64,000 nucleotides of DNA from Lamellibrachia satsuma. Its lineage: Eukaryota > Annelida > Polychaeta > Sabellida > Siboglinidae. Made by a program: the position numbers and the translations under genes. Numbering within the stretch: position 1 is the first letter of the stretch; each line of letters starts with the position of its first letter. Shown here one piece after another: positions 1-11,445 of this stretch. The notes below the pieces were generated by a model. That model was not told the DNA's origin, ran no database searches, and worked only from the letters and a program-made list of their open reading frames with translations. The stretch spans positions 1,112,001 through 1,176,000 of the forward strand of contig BSQZ01000014.1 of the NCBI GenBank assembly GCA_033239005.1. Reading direction: 5' to 3'.

Positions 1-437
1 CCTGTCTCCCCTACTCCCCTCTCCTTCACCCCGGTTGTCTTCCCTCCCGTTCCTTTCCTTCCCGTCTCCTTACGTCCTGTCTCCCTATGACCTGTCACCT
101 TCCCTCCTCTCAGCTTCCTCCCAGGCTGAGGTGAGCTCTCCCTAGCATCTCTTGTGTCTTTCCCCACTTTATCGTCTACTGTTCCCTCACCGGAACTACT
201 GGCACAACTCCCCTGATCCCTTCCCACCATTGCCACAACGAGCAGTCTCAGCTCTTTCAACTCCACCTCTATTTCCTTCATCCTTGCGCATCCCCTACAC
301 TCAAAATTAAAACTATCTGCCTGGACCTCAGCCCAGGACTTTTCGCACCCAGACTTGACGAAATCTACCCAGTTACTACAACTGCCACAAATTACGTGCC
401 TTGTGGCCTTTAACTGTCGTTTGCACGGGGCCATCAT
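1..437 (-). CDS. LINE ORF1 N-terminus, PHD-like finger (partial, open to window edge)
   Basis: Reading leftwards from the ATG pair at 435-437/432-434, the frame appears open to the edge of the window. The N-terminus has cysteines spaced like a PHD-type zinc finger (CGSC, then a Cys about 14 residues later, then CRGC), followed by a Leu/Glu-rich helix. The sister copy at 40869-39547 continues into an SGNH esterase domain. PHD plus esterase in ORF1 is known from CR1-type LINEs, where ORF1p acts in retrotransposition as a nucleic-acid-binding partner of ORF2p. This copy differs from its sister at scattered bases without an evident early stop. Confidence 0.7.
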   Translation of the reverse strand, partial: MMAPCKRQLKATRHVICGSCSNWVDFVKSGCEKSWAEVQADSFNFECRGCARMKEIEVELKELRLLVVAMVGRDQGSCASSSGEGTVDDKVGKDTRDARESSPQPGRKLRGGKVTGHRETGRKETGRKGTGGKTTGVKERGVGET

Positions 438-686
438 ACAATTTAGTTTTAATTAGTGTGCTACGTTAGCCTTGAATAAGGCTGTTTTTGTGATCAAAAG
501 AACACTTTAGGCTAAAAATCCTGCCACCTAGCGAATACGGAGAACACTGTGTAACAAAACAACGAAGTGAGTGTGTACTAATTTACGCTAAAGTCCTGCT
601 GTTAATTCCTTTTTACCGAAAACGTTGACTACCACTATGTCAGATATTACCTTATGTATGTAATTTAAGTAAATAAATCACTTTAT

Positions 687-688
<2 letters not shown>

Positions 689-719
<31 letters not shown>
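689..719. repeat. (TA)n microsatellite inside LINE 5'UTR
   Basis: About 15 TA units lie at the same place in the LINE 5'UTR where copy D (41164-41295) carries about 65. The shared flanks show a single ancestral seed with very different growth. Confidence 0.95.
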
Positions 720-722
<3 letters not shown>

Positions 723-1187
723 CTAATGTAAACGATAGCTCGATGCACGGGTTGAATGACTTGTAACAAACTCCCTTTTATCACTCGTTGAGTTTGAATC
801 CGGGAAAAAAAAATACTACCTCTGTTAACAACAACGGTTTCTTAATATATGTCTACAAGAAGTTGGTGAACAATATATGTATAATACTAATACTTATTCT
901 AACCAATATTCACTGTTACTGACTATTCACTATGTTATCTAATTTTTCGAATTGTAAACACCCCTATTAACGCTCGCTGAATTCCCTGACAGAATCCGAA
1001 ACTAACTTACTCTAAAATACTCCCTCTGACTAATAATTAACAAAACCTGTTTCCTAATATATGTCTACAATACGTTTGTGTATAATATATATGCAATAGT
1101 AATACTTATTCTATTTGATATTCCACGTATTTCTGTAAATGATCTACACCAAATTCAAGTCGCTGCACCAAGTCCAAGTAGCCGGAA

Positions 1188-2149
1188 GTTCAATAAAGAA
1201 TATGCTCAATAAACTAAGCTGAATAGAAGATGTACTTAAAACTGGCAATATGAAATCAAAACAAAATAGACTAAAACAGATTAAGCATGACAATATATAA
1301 TTATAAAAGGTTATCAAAATAATAATTGATGAAAGACATGTCTTTAGCCGGGATGTAAGCCTATCCAGGGTAGGCATAGCTAATGCCACCTGTCTCGATT
1401 GGAAGAAAGAACAGCGAAAGTACATGGCCAAGTACCGAGGTCTACCCATAGTACCAACCTGAGGGGGGAACTGTCTGATTTCACATCGAAGTCTCGTGAA
1501 TACTTAGACGTGCGAGACCCAACCGCGGAACAGGAAGGTCTATGAAAAATGCACACTGATGAGTTGCGTGGAGCCATATACGCTAACGTGGGTATAGGGG
1601 GTGAAGGGTTCGTGAAGCAAGTGAGAAACAACAAATCCTCCACCATCTGTAACCCGACCATATACACGGTATATGGTACGTCAGGGAACAGTTTAATTAG
1701 GAAGAATGCCACAAAAAATGCGGTTTTAGAACCCTGCATACAATGCGGTTAAGAAGATATCAACTTGAAATTCTAAAGATATTGAATGGTTATGAAAGTA
1801 TTAATTCATATAGTTTTTTCACTTTCACTCGCGAAACAAAAATCATGGTTTTGGAGTTATGCATCTACAAGAGTTAATAACAACTAAACACGTGCAAATA
1901 AAATCAAGACTATCACGCCAAGGTTTACTCAGAATGCATTCTAAAAGTGGGTGGGCTGACATGTTAACCAGCGCGAACGATAAGCGCATTCGCATTTCTG
2001 TGATAAAGGCGTAATCTAGATTACGCGTTTTCGTAAATCAACGTGCATTGTTGCACAAAACGTAACAATTAAATGTGGAATGTGTCTCAATGATAGTAAA
2101 CAGGCAACGTGGAACACGCTTAATAGAATCGCGGATAACAGACTCATCC
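1188..2149. other. AT-rich spacer with unidentified sequence
   Basis: No recognisable gene apart from the RT relic at 1745-1930. A short open frame at 1549-1752 (+) has no recognisable motif and I do not call it. Confidence 0.5.
1745..1930 (+). pseudogene. Relic of LINE ORF2 C-terminal region
   Basis: The plus-strand translation contains ILKILNGYES followed by a Phe-rich stretch. This matches the region after the RT in the CR1-like copies of this window (FKILNGYENIDRN and onward, as at 31990-32040 and 62720-62760). Similarity fades on both sides and frames are broken. It is diverged from the younger copies and so is an older insertion or a related family. Confidence 0.55.
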
Positions 2150-2157
2150 GTTTAGTA
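2150..2157. repeat. hAT target site duplication, left copy
   Basis: GTTTAGTA directly abuts the left TIR and is repeated exactly after the right TIR at 5687-5694. Confidence 0.9.
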
Positions 2158-3232
2158 CAGGGGTCGGCAACCTGCGGCCCGCGGGCCAACTGCGGCCCGC
2201 GTAGCTATTTCATGCGGCCCGCGGACTGACAACGATATTGCGGCCCGCCCCTGCCACATTAGTATACAAAATAACATGTCCACGTGATGAACATAATAAT
2301 ATACCAAATATGTATTTTTACTTCCTTTAAAACCTGACGCACCCTGAACACCGAAATTTCGGTGTTGTGATGTAGTGTTCATATTGATCGCTATGTGGCG
2401 CCACGCTCGTTCGCTTTGGTTATGCTGTTGTTGCCCGGATGAAAACAACACATGTGCGGACGTTTTGAGCCGTTTCTCGAATCGATCCGTCAATTATTAG
2501 TATTTTTGCGAATTTTTTTAAAGTGACCGATATTTTGTCACCGTTTTACGATTCATGGTTATGAAGACTATGAGCGGGCATTGCATCTGTTGGGTTTTAC
2601 ATCCGAGAATTCGGATGTAAATGACATTAGTAGCGGCCAAGACAACAACATCGATGTGTCAATGATGTGTTTTTACTGTATTCATTGTCTTTTGACGTAA
2701 CATTTGACGTAACATTTGCAGAAGTACTGCATTTACATTCCTTGAATTTTTCTTTTCCATCAGTTATTATACTACAATACATGGTGTGCTCTGATATATA
2801 TGTCAATAGATTACATGTACCTATGAAACATTCATTATTATGCATTTTGTGAACAGTTTTGTGTGCTTTATATGTATATATGCGATCAACCAAAATCATG
2901 GTACTTGCATGCTAATTGTAATATTTCACAGGTAAATGCAGATATTATTATAATTTCTCTTGCTGCCCATAGAGGACGTGTAGGCCTACCTTGCAGTACC
3001 AAACTTGCCTCATTTTGTGTTTTATTGTGTCCATGAGTGACGAAATAAAACTAGATTTCGTATTTAATTTTTCACTTTGCAATTGTTTACATATGCTAAT
3101 TATATTCTAATTAGCCACAGTTAATCATAACATTGATAGTGTTATTACCATTGGTAAGATAAATATTCTGTGATTCAGAATATGTATATATTGTAAGGGT
3201 TTGAAAAATAGTAAATATGCCAAAAAGCCATC

Positions 3233-4931
3233 TTGCCCCATCCTTGGGGCAAGACGGTCCTCTGCATGGGGTAACACGGTCTATAACCCCCTCCCCGTGG
3301 TTTTTACTTATACAGTCACGCCTCGTTATTTCGCGGATTCGGATATAACGCGGTCGGTCGTGGACCCCGAATTTGGGCCTGCTTAAACCTACTTAGAATT
3401 ACTTTGACAATTCTCAAGAAACATTAGGCGAACAATGTCAGTGAATGAGTATCAACGTGTTGTTTATTTTGCGTTACCGCCGACATCAATCGCTGTCGCT
3501 CGCTTCGCTGGTTTGTAAATTGCAATCGAGATTCACAAATACGCCTCGCGTAAGAATCAGATAAACAGTTTTAAATGCATTTAGTATGCAATGCCAACAT
3601 AACACTTGGGTGAAATGACATGCTACCTTTACATCGTAAATTTAATCGTTTTCGCGACGCGAAACCGACATGTCAAATTCCTAACCCAAGGCTCTACCGG
3701 TGCGCGACAATACGAATTCGTCATCCGCACATGAAGTGATGAATCGATGTTAAGTGGTGCATAATAAATTTATGCTTTGGTCGAGATCAGTTGAAAGACG
3801 AAGTGAAACAATTAGTAATTCTACCTATTGTCGTTTTCTGTTTTTTATCAGCTTACATACAACTTTTGTCAAATCATAATTTATACGTTTTCGGCTGCTC
3901 AGGTCCAGGTTATTATTTTCGATTCGTAGGCCTATTGGTCCAGTACATCATCACCGTAGTATATCTATTCCATAACGGTTTACGTACATGTGTTTTATTC
4001 AGTTCAAAAGTCAAGAGTGTGTGACATTTAAAAATAATACACGTTGATGCTAGTATACTCCTTTAATAAGTTTCATAAACTGCATATTGGCGTATAAGAC
4101 AGTGCTGCAAGCACACGGGGCTTCGACAGCGTTCTTGTGCTAGGTGCAGCGGGCAGATATGAGAACACCTAACGCGCCTCGCGTACAGCGCGGTCTGAAG
4201 TCGTTGAGCCCGACCACCGCGTTATAACGAGGCTCGACTGTATGAACGAACTATTGCCTGAAATTAAAATGTATATTATATACAAATGGTATGATAGTAA
4301 TATATCAGGCCATTATGGTTGTTAAATTTAAATGGGAGTTAACATATAATACATACTTTGCAATCCATATATAATCTAATATTGGTGGTAGTGATATTCC
4401 ATCGTAATTACAGCCTACGGGCTAGCAGAACGTAAATTATGCAATGTTCGTATTATATTCAATGTATTAAACATAATTGGTCATGTGTAATACATTTGAC
4501 AAAGTGTGACCATGTGCGTGTGGGATAAGACATAGGGACCGTCTTGCACCATATGCATGGGGACTGTCTTGCCCCAGAGACGTGTGTCTTAATAAGATGT
4601 ATACAAAGCACAACATACTATTCCACATTTTGTATTGTTTGATCTGTCAACTGATTAATAATATTATCATGTCACCAATTAAGTCATGATTCACACCGTT
4701 TTATGGTGAGTTTCACCGTTTTACTATTGACAAAATATTAGATCAATGCATATAAAAGTTTAAAAACACATTGATTTAATTACGTCTGTCTCGTGTTGCT
4801 GAACTTTCGGGCGGGTATCAGATAGAATTAGCTTCATTTTGCACCAAATTTGGAACGCTCAGAGTTATATATTTTGAGTACGTGGTGGGGGCCGTCTTAC
4901 CTCCAGGGACCGTGTTACCCCAGGTTACCCT
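3233..4931. mobile_element. Unclassified DNA element with inverted GGGGCAAGACGGTCC-type motifs (approximate ends)
   Basis: On the left, GGGGCAAGACGGTCC and GGGGTAACACGGTC follow one another at 3246-3280. On the right, the inverted forms occur at about 4535-4580 (GGGACCGTCTTG and GACTGTCTTGCCCC) and at 4890-4930 (GGGACCGTGTTACCCC). The inverted layout suggests a DNA transposon with repeated terminal or subterminal motifs. No transposase is visible and I could not fix a target duplication, so both ends are approximate. It lies wholly within the hAT element and is itself split by the pogo/Tigger-like insert. Confidence 0.5.
3313..4240. mobile_element. pogo/Tigger-like (Tc1/mariner) non-autonomous element, TA flanks
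   Basis: The left end CAGTCACGCCTCGTTAT (3313-3329) mirrors the right end ATAACGAGGCTCGACTG (4224-4240) with two mismatches. TA flanks both sides (3311-3312 and 4241-4242), as expected for Tc1/mariner insertion at TA. CAGTCGAGCCTCGTTATAACG-type ends are typical of pogo/Tigger elements. The 0.93-kb interior has no transposase. A short frame at 3791-4024 is hydrophobic and matches nothing I know. Confidence 0.75.
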
Positions 4932-5539
4932 ACTACCTTATTTGTGTTTGAGTGATAATGTGTTGTTTTAACTAACGTTCGTCGCCTGCCAGCGAAATGG
5001 CGAATGGAGTTGTACGCTGATGGAAAAGGTTCAAGACTAAGGAGGCGCCAAGCAAAGCTCTTCAGATCATACTCCATCATCCAACGGGAAAGCCCGTGTG
5101 GCAAGTCGATGAAAATGCAGAATGTAATAAGGGTCGCCGTGAAGACTAAACTGTGTTCGCTCTCGCTGTCTAAACTACCGGCAGTTCCAGCACCTTGTGA
5201 CCGAGATGAATGCGCGATATGAAGAACTCTTGTTGTACAACGAAGTAAGCTGAGGTGCGCAGGAACAAGTCTGCAGCCAGGTGTGGGCCACTTGGTGGCG
5301 CAGCATCATCACCAGCAACAGGCCTCAGTGTCACACGGGTCAACATGGCATCAGCGGCATGGCAAGAACACGTAACGTGAATAATGTGCTTTAGAATAAT
5401 TCAACTGTTGTTCAAAATCAGACGTTGATGTTTAACGATAATAATAACTCATATTCGTGGACGTGCTATTTACAACAGTGGTCAATACAACTGTTAAACA
5501 CAAGGTATATAATTGCATTGTGCCAATTACCACGAGTGA

Positions 5540-5540
<1 letters not shown>

Positions 5541-5622
<82 letters not shown>

Positions 5623-5624
5623 TG
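5541..5624. repeat. (CGTG)n microsatellite, 21 units
   Basis: Uninterrupted CGTG tetranucleotides close to the right end of the hAT element. They read as Arg-Ala-Cys-Val on one strand and Thr-His-Ala-Arg on the other, which creates false ORFs. Confidence 0.97.
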
Positions 5625-5686
5625 GCCCGCTAACCTATTCAAAGTCACTTATTTGGCCCTCCATTCAAAAAGGTTGCCGACCCCTG

Positions 5687-5694
5687 GTTTAGTA
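5687..5694. repeat. hAT target site duplication, right copy
   Basis: GTTTAGTA, identical to 2150-2157. Confidence 0.9.
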
Positions 5695-7424
5695 CATTCA
5701 AATACATTGGCTGGGAAGGAAGCATTCCATATACCCGCGGTATTAACATGCGCCGATTGAGTGAATTAGCCGTTTAATGGAATCCCATTGCTTTGATTCG
5801 TGATTCGATTAAGCGGAATCCATTGTACCTTAATTAAAGCAATAGTGTTTGATCTTCAGTCATGGCTTCACATCTCCTCTTCATATGTGCATTATAGGTG
5901 TCGTGCGTGCGTACGTTTCACAATGTTTCTCACTTCTTGCAGTGACGACAAATGAATCGTTTTACACAATTCCACTTCCGAAAACGCAATGCAAAAGATG
6001 CGTTGCTTTAATGGACGATTTTAGAAATCATTTATGGCCCCAAAATCCCTGTAGATTTGGATAAAAAAAAGTGGAAAATATACCTTCTTGGTTTGTAAAA
6101 TGATTATGTTTCTATGAAACTAAATACCCTGCGATTGTTTGTTTTTCATGGGTCACCGTTAAATAACAATATTGCATAGTTGTAACGTTGTGTTGCAACA
6201 AGCATATAAAACACCTTGTTAAAGCAGTGATGTAAATCAGAACATTTGTCCACATTCAAGAATATAAGTGAAACAATTATTACATTGCCCTTCAAATTGC
6301 GTTGTGTATTGCATGAATTTACATCATATAAAAATTACAATCTATGCGTAAACGTACTTCATAATGGAAGAGAATAGAACGATTTTAGAAATTTGGCACA
6401 TTTTTTATATTAAGTATCGTAGCCGGACAGCATTTATACAATTTCATGTACGTGTGTCCTAGTGGGCATTGAGTATTAGTCGCAGCTGTGTCGAATAAAT
6501 AATCCCATTGTGAGTGTATCGGAGTTGCTAAGCCTCAATAATGGGAATCTCAACTAACAATAGTGTCCACACCGGATTTGGCTCCTTGGTACGTTAATTC
6601 TGAAATAATATTATATATTACATATTATATGCTTTGAATCAACCTTTGCATGTTCAACTTTGCTATCAGTTTCACCATTGCTCTCATTGGCTATAGACGT
6701 GGAAATTCAGTAGTTATTGAATTAACGGTATCACTTCACACGTTAGGGTTACTAAACAGACAGGCAAATTCAAGCAGGAGCTGCGTTTTCAAGACGTCAA
6801 ACAATTATGTAGGTTGCTGACGTTTAACGTTTAGTTCCATTTTATCTACATTCGTCGGGCTGTTCCTTCAATGCTTGGAAGTATTACCAAATGAAAATTG
6901 AACATATCCATATCCACCTTTATATGTGCAACAGACACGTCATGCAGCCATGCAGAGCTTGGCGACACTAGCTACGCTTGTTAAGGAATTTCGGCTTATA
7001 CATCATACTCGCGTAATGCGAGTTTGACAAACTCGCATAAGCGTACTGCAAAGCCATGATGACGTGATTGTTCCGTACTTGAAAAGTCTCAACCCACGCG
7101 ACATGATCGTTTAATCACGTTCAGCTCGCGTCGTTGCAGCCTTTGCGTATCGTAACACTTGAAGTCATAAATAACGACACTAATGATAACTGACACCTTT
7201 GCGAAGTTCGTCGCTCGCGAATCGTACGAGACAATGGCGGAGTAGCTCAACTTATTGGACAACGCCGTAGGTAAAGGAATTTCGGCGGTGAATTGCGATG
7301 CTTGATGATATACTCCCTTTAGAACTGAGCACAGCCTAAACTGGTTTAGTGAGTTTAGAGATCGAGATCATCAGTCCTATGAGGCGCACTTAGTCCACAA
7401 CAGGTTTTGTTACCATTTTCCCAT
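5695..7424. other. AT-rich non-coding stretch; first half of a direct repeat at its end
   Basis: No gene is recognisable. The end of the stretch holds the first copy of a direct repeat (about 7087-7210) and near-palindromes built on ACTCGC..GCGAGT at 7005-7040. Confidence 0.5.
7087..7210 (+). repeat. Direct repeat, copy 1 (partner 7713-7845)
   Basis: From CAACCCACGCGACATG through CACGTTC, CGCGTCGTTGC and CACTTGAAGTCATAAA to GACACCTTTG, this stretch recurs with about 15% mismatch at 7713-7845 in the same orientation. The two copies bracket about 500 bp that holds a SINE relic and the ACTCGCATAATGCGAGT motifs. Confidence 0.75.
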
Positions 7425-7592
7425 AGCATTGGCACCAGAAGGACCAACGGATATTACTGTCTCTTCCGGAAGACACGAGCAAAATGGTAAGAACGAAATT
7501 GCCCAAGTTTGGAAATGACAGCAAGTGGTTTTCAACCCAGGCCCCTTTGACAGAAAGGCCGGCGCTCTACCACACGACCACGGCGCCACACA
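7425..7592 (-). mobile_element. tRNA-derived SINE relic
   Basis: On the minus strand the sequence starts with a tRNA-like head: an A-box-like TGGTCGTGTGGTAGAGCGC, a stem-loop, and a B-box-like GGGTTGAAAACC. It continues into about 100 bp of unrelated body. The B box deviates from GGTTCGANTCC, so this copy is old. Its 3' end is unclear. Confidence 0.6.
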
Positions 7593-7594
7593 GC

Positions 7595-7650
7595 GAGTAG
7601 CATATACTCGCATAATGCGAGTATCATATACTCGCATAATGCGAATATAA
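7595..7650. repeat. Tandem near-palindrome CATATACTCGCATAATGCGA
   Basis: Two head-to-tail copies of a 20-bp unit whose core ACTCGCATAATGCGAGT is self-complementary except at the centre. Related motifs occur at 7005-7040. Role unknown. Confidence 0.7.
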
Positions 7651-7712
7651 TGCACATAACGCCTCGTTAGTGTAACTAAGCTGCGATGATGGTATGTTTC
7701 TGTAATTTATCT

Positions 7713-7845
7713 ATCCCAACCCATGCGACATGACTGTTTAATCACGTTTAACACGCGTCGTTGCGGACTTTGCATCGCGTATTTTAACATAACACTTGAA
7801 ATCATAAACAACGACACTAATGTTAAATGACACCTTTGGAGAATG
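7713..7845 (+). repeat. Direct repeat, copy 2 (partner 7087-7210)
   Basis: The second copy of the repeat described at 7087-7210, ending in GACACCTTTG just as the first does. Confidence 0.75.
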
Positions 7846-7883
7846 GCAATGGGAAACCGTGAACATTTGTTTAGGGATCACTA

Positions 7884-8158
<275 letters not shown>

Positions 8159-8666
8159 ACGATATCCTTCATCAATCAGATGCAATAGATCTTAACAGTT
8201 GGACCTTTTTATCAGAAACGTCTTTCTTCAATTACACATTTGTCAGAAACATCTTTTTTCAATTACATATTTTGTTTGTCTCGTTTTAAAGTCATTTTAT
8301 ATCTATCCATTATCCACTATGATATATTAGCGAGTTTATGTTGTAAGTTCAGTGCTTAGTTCGTTAGAAATCATCGGACGAACTATTAAATTATTAAACT
8401 TCGCTACACAATTGTTTCGGCTCTATATACTCTAACATAATGCTATTCGTACTTTCGCAGGTTACACGTTCTAACAATCAAATCCATATTTCAAACATTT
8501 TATCAACAGGGTGCTATTTCATTACACTGAAATTGCCGTTTAAACTATCACTCTATACATTTTCAACTCAATTAACCTCATACGCGATGCACTTAATTGA
8601 GGAGGGTGTTTTAACGCTTTATTATGAAAGGTTTGCATCTAAATACGGAGTATTTGCATCGCCTAT

Positions 8667-8670
<4 letters not shown>

Positions 8671-8735
<65 letters not shown>
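8671..8735. repeat. (CT)n microsatellite
   Basis: About 32 CT units without interruption. Leu-Ser and Arg-Glu frames through it are artefacts. Confidence 0.97.
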
Positions 8736-8737
<2 letters not shown>

Positions 8738-9217
8738 CATCGTGAATTCGCCGAGAAGGAATCTGGCCCCGAAGGCGTGGTCTCATTGTTACCCACTGTC
8801 ACCAATCCATGTTCTGTAGGCGTACCCGTGAAGTGCAAGCAGTCAATCGGCGTCATTATTGAGACATTGCAATGGACATTTCTTTATGCCTGATTTAACT
8901 TTATCAGCTTGTCTTTTATGTCAATATAGTCACAGTTTAAAGATATTTCTAATGGCATCGCATAAGCTGATACGAGCTCACTCTTATTTTGATAATTAGC
9001 TAATAATGAATAGGCCTACACCCATAATCTGGATGCACGAATAATTTCCATCACAATGAAAAATACGGCATGGATCCAGGCGAAGACCTGTGCCACAACG
9101 CTTAGTTCAGCAAGTAATCGCCAAATGACAACATATGGTGTACCATTTCTAAGGTATATATATATTCCTCTTGTCTTTTTGTGGCAGCAGCATATATATA
9201 GTATATATAGATATATA

Positions 9218-9220
<3 letters not shown>

Positions 9221-9290
<70 letters not shown>

Positions 9291-9319
9291 GAGAAAGAGA
9301 GAGAGACAGGGAGAGAGAG

Positions 9320-9357
<38 letters not shown>

Positions 9358-9393
9358 GTGTGTGCGTGCGTGCGTGCGTGAGTGCGTGCGTGC

Positions 9394-9448
<55 letters not shown>

Positions 9449-9478
9449 TGTGTGTGTGTGTGCGTGTGTGTGTATAAA
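9221..9478. repeat. Compound microsatellite (TA)n-(GA)n-(GT)n-(GC GT)n
   Basis: TA to about 9250, GA to about 9320, then GT interspersed with GTGC to 9478. One open frame of 141 codons runs through it only because the repeats lack stops. Confidence 0.95.
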
Positions 9479-9514
9479 TGAATTGGTAACTTAATAACTC
9501 AACATACTATCTGT

Positions 9515-9520
<6 letters not shown>

Positions 9521-9554
<34 letters not shown>
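9521..9554. repeat. (GA)n microsatellite abutting a Gypsy relic
   Basis: 17 GA units end one base before the first recognisable codon of the Ty3/Gypsy reverse transcriptase. Confidence 0.95.
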
Positions 9555-9557
<3 letters not shown>

Positions 9558-10420
9558 ATCGCCAACAATGGATGATGTCGTGCATAGGCTAAACAATGCT
9601 CGTGTGTTTAGTAAGGTGGACCTGAAGTCAGGTTATCATCAGCTAGTCTTGGCTGAAGAGTCTAGGTGTATAACCACTTTCTTGACGCATGATGGCCTTT
9701 GGTGGTACAAGCGTTTGAATTTTAGTATTTCTAGCGCGATTGAGCTGTTCCAGAATGTCATAGCGAATGTCATTGATGGCATCGAAGGAGCGTTGAACAT
9801 GTCAGATGACATATTCGTGTTTGGCAAAGGTCAAACAGACCGTGAAGCAGTTGAAGAGCATGACATATACTTGAACCAAGTATTGCAAAGGCTACAGGAG
9901 AGTGGCCTCACAGCAAATGGTGGCAGAAAAATATGTCAATTTCATCGCTGCAGAGAGTGCTCCAAAGACGATTATAAGTTTTTGGATAATACAACGCTTA
10001 GTGCGGAGAAAGAACTTTTGCTCACGGATAGATGTACATGCTTGAAACAGAGTATGGTCGAGACCCGTATGTGGATTATGAAGCACTCCAGTCATACAGT
10101 CGAGTCGGAAGTCACCTCACTGTAACGCTAGACGGACTGGTGTTGAATGGACCTCAAATAGCAATACCGGCAGGCCTGCAGAGACAAGTGCTAAAGCTAG
10201 CCCGTGAAGGTCACCAACGGGTCAACAAAACCAAAGCTCTTCTTAGAGTGAAGGTGTGGTTTTCAAGAATCGACGCCATGGTAGCCAAGCTGCTAGATGA
10301 ATACATCGAGTGTAGTGCAGCGTATGCTCCAAAGTCAGTCAAGAGAGCCGCTAGTTATGTCAGAACTGCCATCCAGGAAATGGTCCCATCTATGTGCAGA
10401 TTTCTATGGTCCTATGTAAC
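9555..10420 (+). pseudogene. Ty3/Gypsy polyprotein relic: RT and integrase zinc-binding domain
   Basis: The frame at 9568-10125 contains RVFSKVDLKSGYHQL, the RT motif around the first catalytic aspartate of Ty3/Gypsy polymerases. It goes on through a degraded template-binding segment to SDDIFVFG, which stands where YVDDILVFS is normal: the two Asp remain but the aromatic and Val positions have changed. Downstream, RNase H is missing. Frame 10032-10574 holds an integrase H2C2-type segment (GHQRVNKTKALLR, then VWF, then a Cys whose partner has been replaced by Tyr). Frame loss and missing domains make it non-functional. No LTRs were seen. Confidence 0.85.
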
Positions 10421-10867
10421 AAAATCAGGGAAAACAAGATATGACTATGTAAGAAATAACCAACTAAACTTCCAAAAAACAACATGTCTCATGTCTCCTA
10501 TGGACAACGTGTCTTTACAAAACACTTGTAAAACAGTGTGGTGGACGAATGCCTGGGATACAATCTGTAGATGACACATATTATCCACAACGTCAACAGC
10601 TCACTTCGTATAACAAGTGGATCTACCTGTACGTGGTTTCATCTATCGCCTCCATTTGTTTTCGCAGGGTTTTACCAATTGTCCACCGCTCAGACTTCCA
10701 GCAGTTTGAAAAGAACTTGAAAAAAGACAATTCGGGGGTCACCTCGTCACATCACAGCATCAAATTGCTGATACATTTGTTTAGTTGACAAAAATCAACA
10801 TAACCAACAAAACGACCACCATCATCATCATTATAATTATTAATACAGCTCTTATGCAGTGTTGTAA

Positions 10868-10951
10868 CTACACAATGATAATGTTGTCTGCGTCATCACG
10901 TTTGTAGTAGATCGTAATTTATCCGATCGTTCTTCCAGTGACCGTACAACC

Positions 10952-10983
<32 letters not shown>

Positions 10984-11400
10984 CAAGCATGTCAGGCGTG
11001 AACAAACCATTGACGCTGGGCGTGGTGTCGCTGATGGCGGCGATGACCTTGCCACACTTGTGCGCCATTCGAAGGGCCTCACTCGCGTCGCCACTAATCG
11101 ATTCTGGGAGGACCGTCTGCGCGGCGCCTCCAGCGCCTCTAGCGAGCAACTGGCGCAACTGGCGAGCTTTGTCTCCCAGGAACACAAAAACGTGGCATGC
11201 GTGCGCGCCGCCCACGAGCAGGACACGTGGTACATGGTCGTCACAGTGCTCGGTGTTCTCAATGCAGCTGAAGGAACTGGTATCTGACGTTCCTCCCTAA
11301 GTGGCCGCGCCACCTGGCGGACATGCAGGAGGAGCTGACGCAGCAGTACAAAGACTACTGCCAACAGTACAGCTCGCTTGTCCAGCGCGCATGACAACAA
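10868..11400 (+). pseudogene. Unrecognised coding-like stretch with poly(A) signal (3' terminal exon or broken gene)
   Basis: One plus frame (codons starting at 10868 and every third base) stays open to 11287. It passes through a Thr/Asn run from a (ACC)n(AAC)n repeat at 10950-10987 into a compositionally normal, charged region of about 90 residues with EHKNVACVRAAHEQ. A different frame then continues from about 11285 to a stop at 11391-11393 with a Gln-rich, helical tail (EELTQQYKDYCQQY). Joining them needs a frame change near 11278, either a one-base indel or an unseen splice. AATAAA follows at 11440-11445. GC-rich composition and the poly(A) signal set it apart from its neighbours. No in-frame ATG is seen at the start. 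I do not recognise the protein. Confidence 0.45.
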
Positions 11401-11439
11401 CAGCAATAGTAATTGAGTTTTAGTAATATGTATGTATCC

Positions 11440-11445
11440 AATAAA
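11440..11445 (+). promoter_or_regulatory. Poly(A) signal AATAAA
   Basis: A canonical hexamer about 47 bp after the stop at 11391-11393, followed by a T-rich stretch. Confidence 0.5.

Larger units (their letters stand above)
1..1187 (-). mobile_element. CR1-like LINE, 5' end (copy A): 5'UTR and start of ORF1, cut by window edge
   Basis: This segment is closely similar to 40190-41763, with the same order on the minus strand: a 5' untranslated region (about 1187 to 438) and then the start of ORF1. Both copies lose similarity at the same point on their 5' side (about 1187 here, about 41763 there), which suggests that this is the true 5' end of the element rather than a truncation. A short (TA)n run lies at 689-719, where the other copy has a much longer one. 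The 3' side is cut by the window, so completeness cannot be judged. The family assignment rests on the ORF1 architecture of the sister copy. Confidence 0.85.
2158..5686. mobile_element. hAT-superfamily DNA transposon (non-autonomous or decayed) with perfect TIRs and 8-bp TSD
   Basis: The left end CAGGGGTCGGCAACC (2158-2172) is the exact reverse complement of the right end GGTTGCCGACCCCTG (5672-5686). Both are flanked by the same 8-bp word GTTTAGTA (2150-2157 and 5687-5694). An 8-bp target duplication and CAGGGGTCGGCAA-type termini are hallmarks of hAT elements. Just inside the left end there are several CGGCCCGC repeats, a subterminal pattern common in hATs. No transposase frame is visible, so the 3.5-kb element is either internally replaced or non-autonomous. 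It carries at least two further insertions, at about 3233-4931 and 3313-4240. Confidence 0.9.

Noticed and set aside
9056..9481. 141-codon frame ending in Arg-Glu and Val-Cys runs
   Set aside because: Compound microsatellite; no domain in the short non-repeat part.
10852..11406. 184-codon minus-strand frame
   Set aside because: It is the antisense of the plus-strand coding-like stretch with a poly(A) signal on the plus strand; composition (Leu/Val/Arg runs) fits a shadow.
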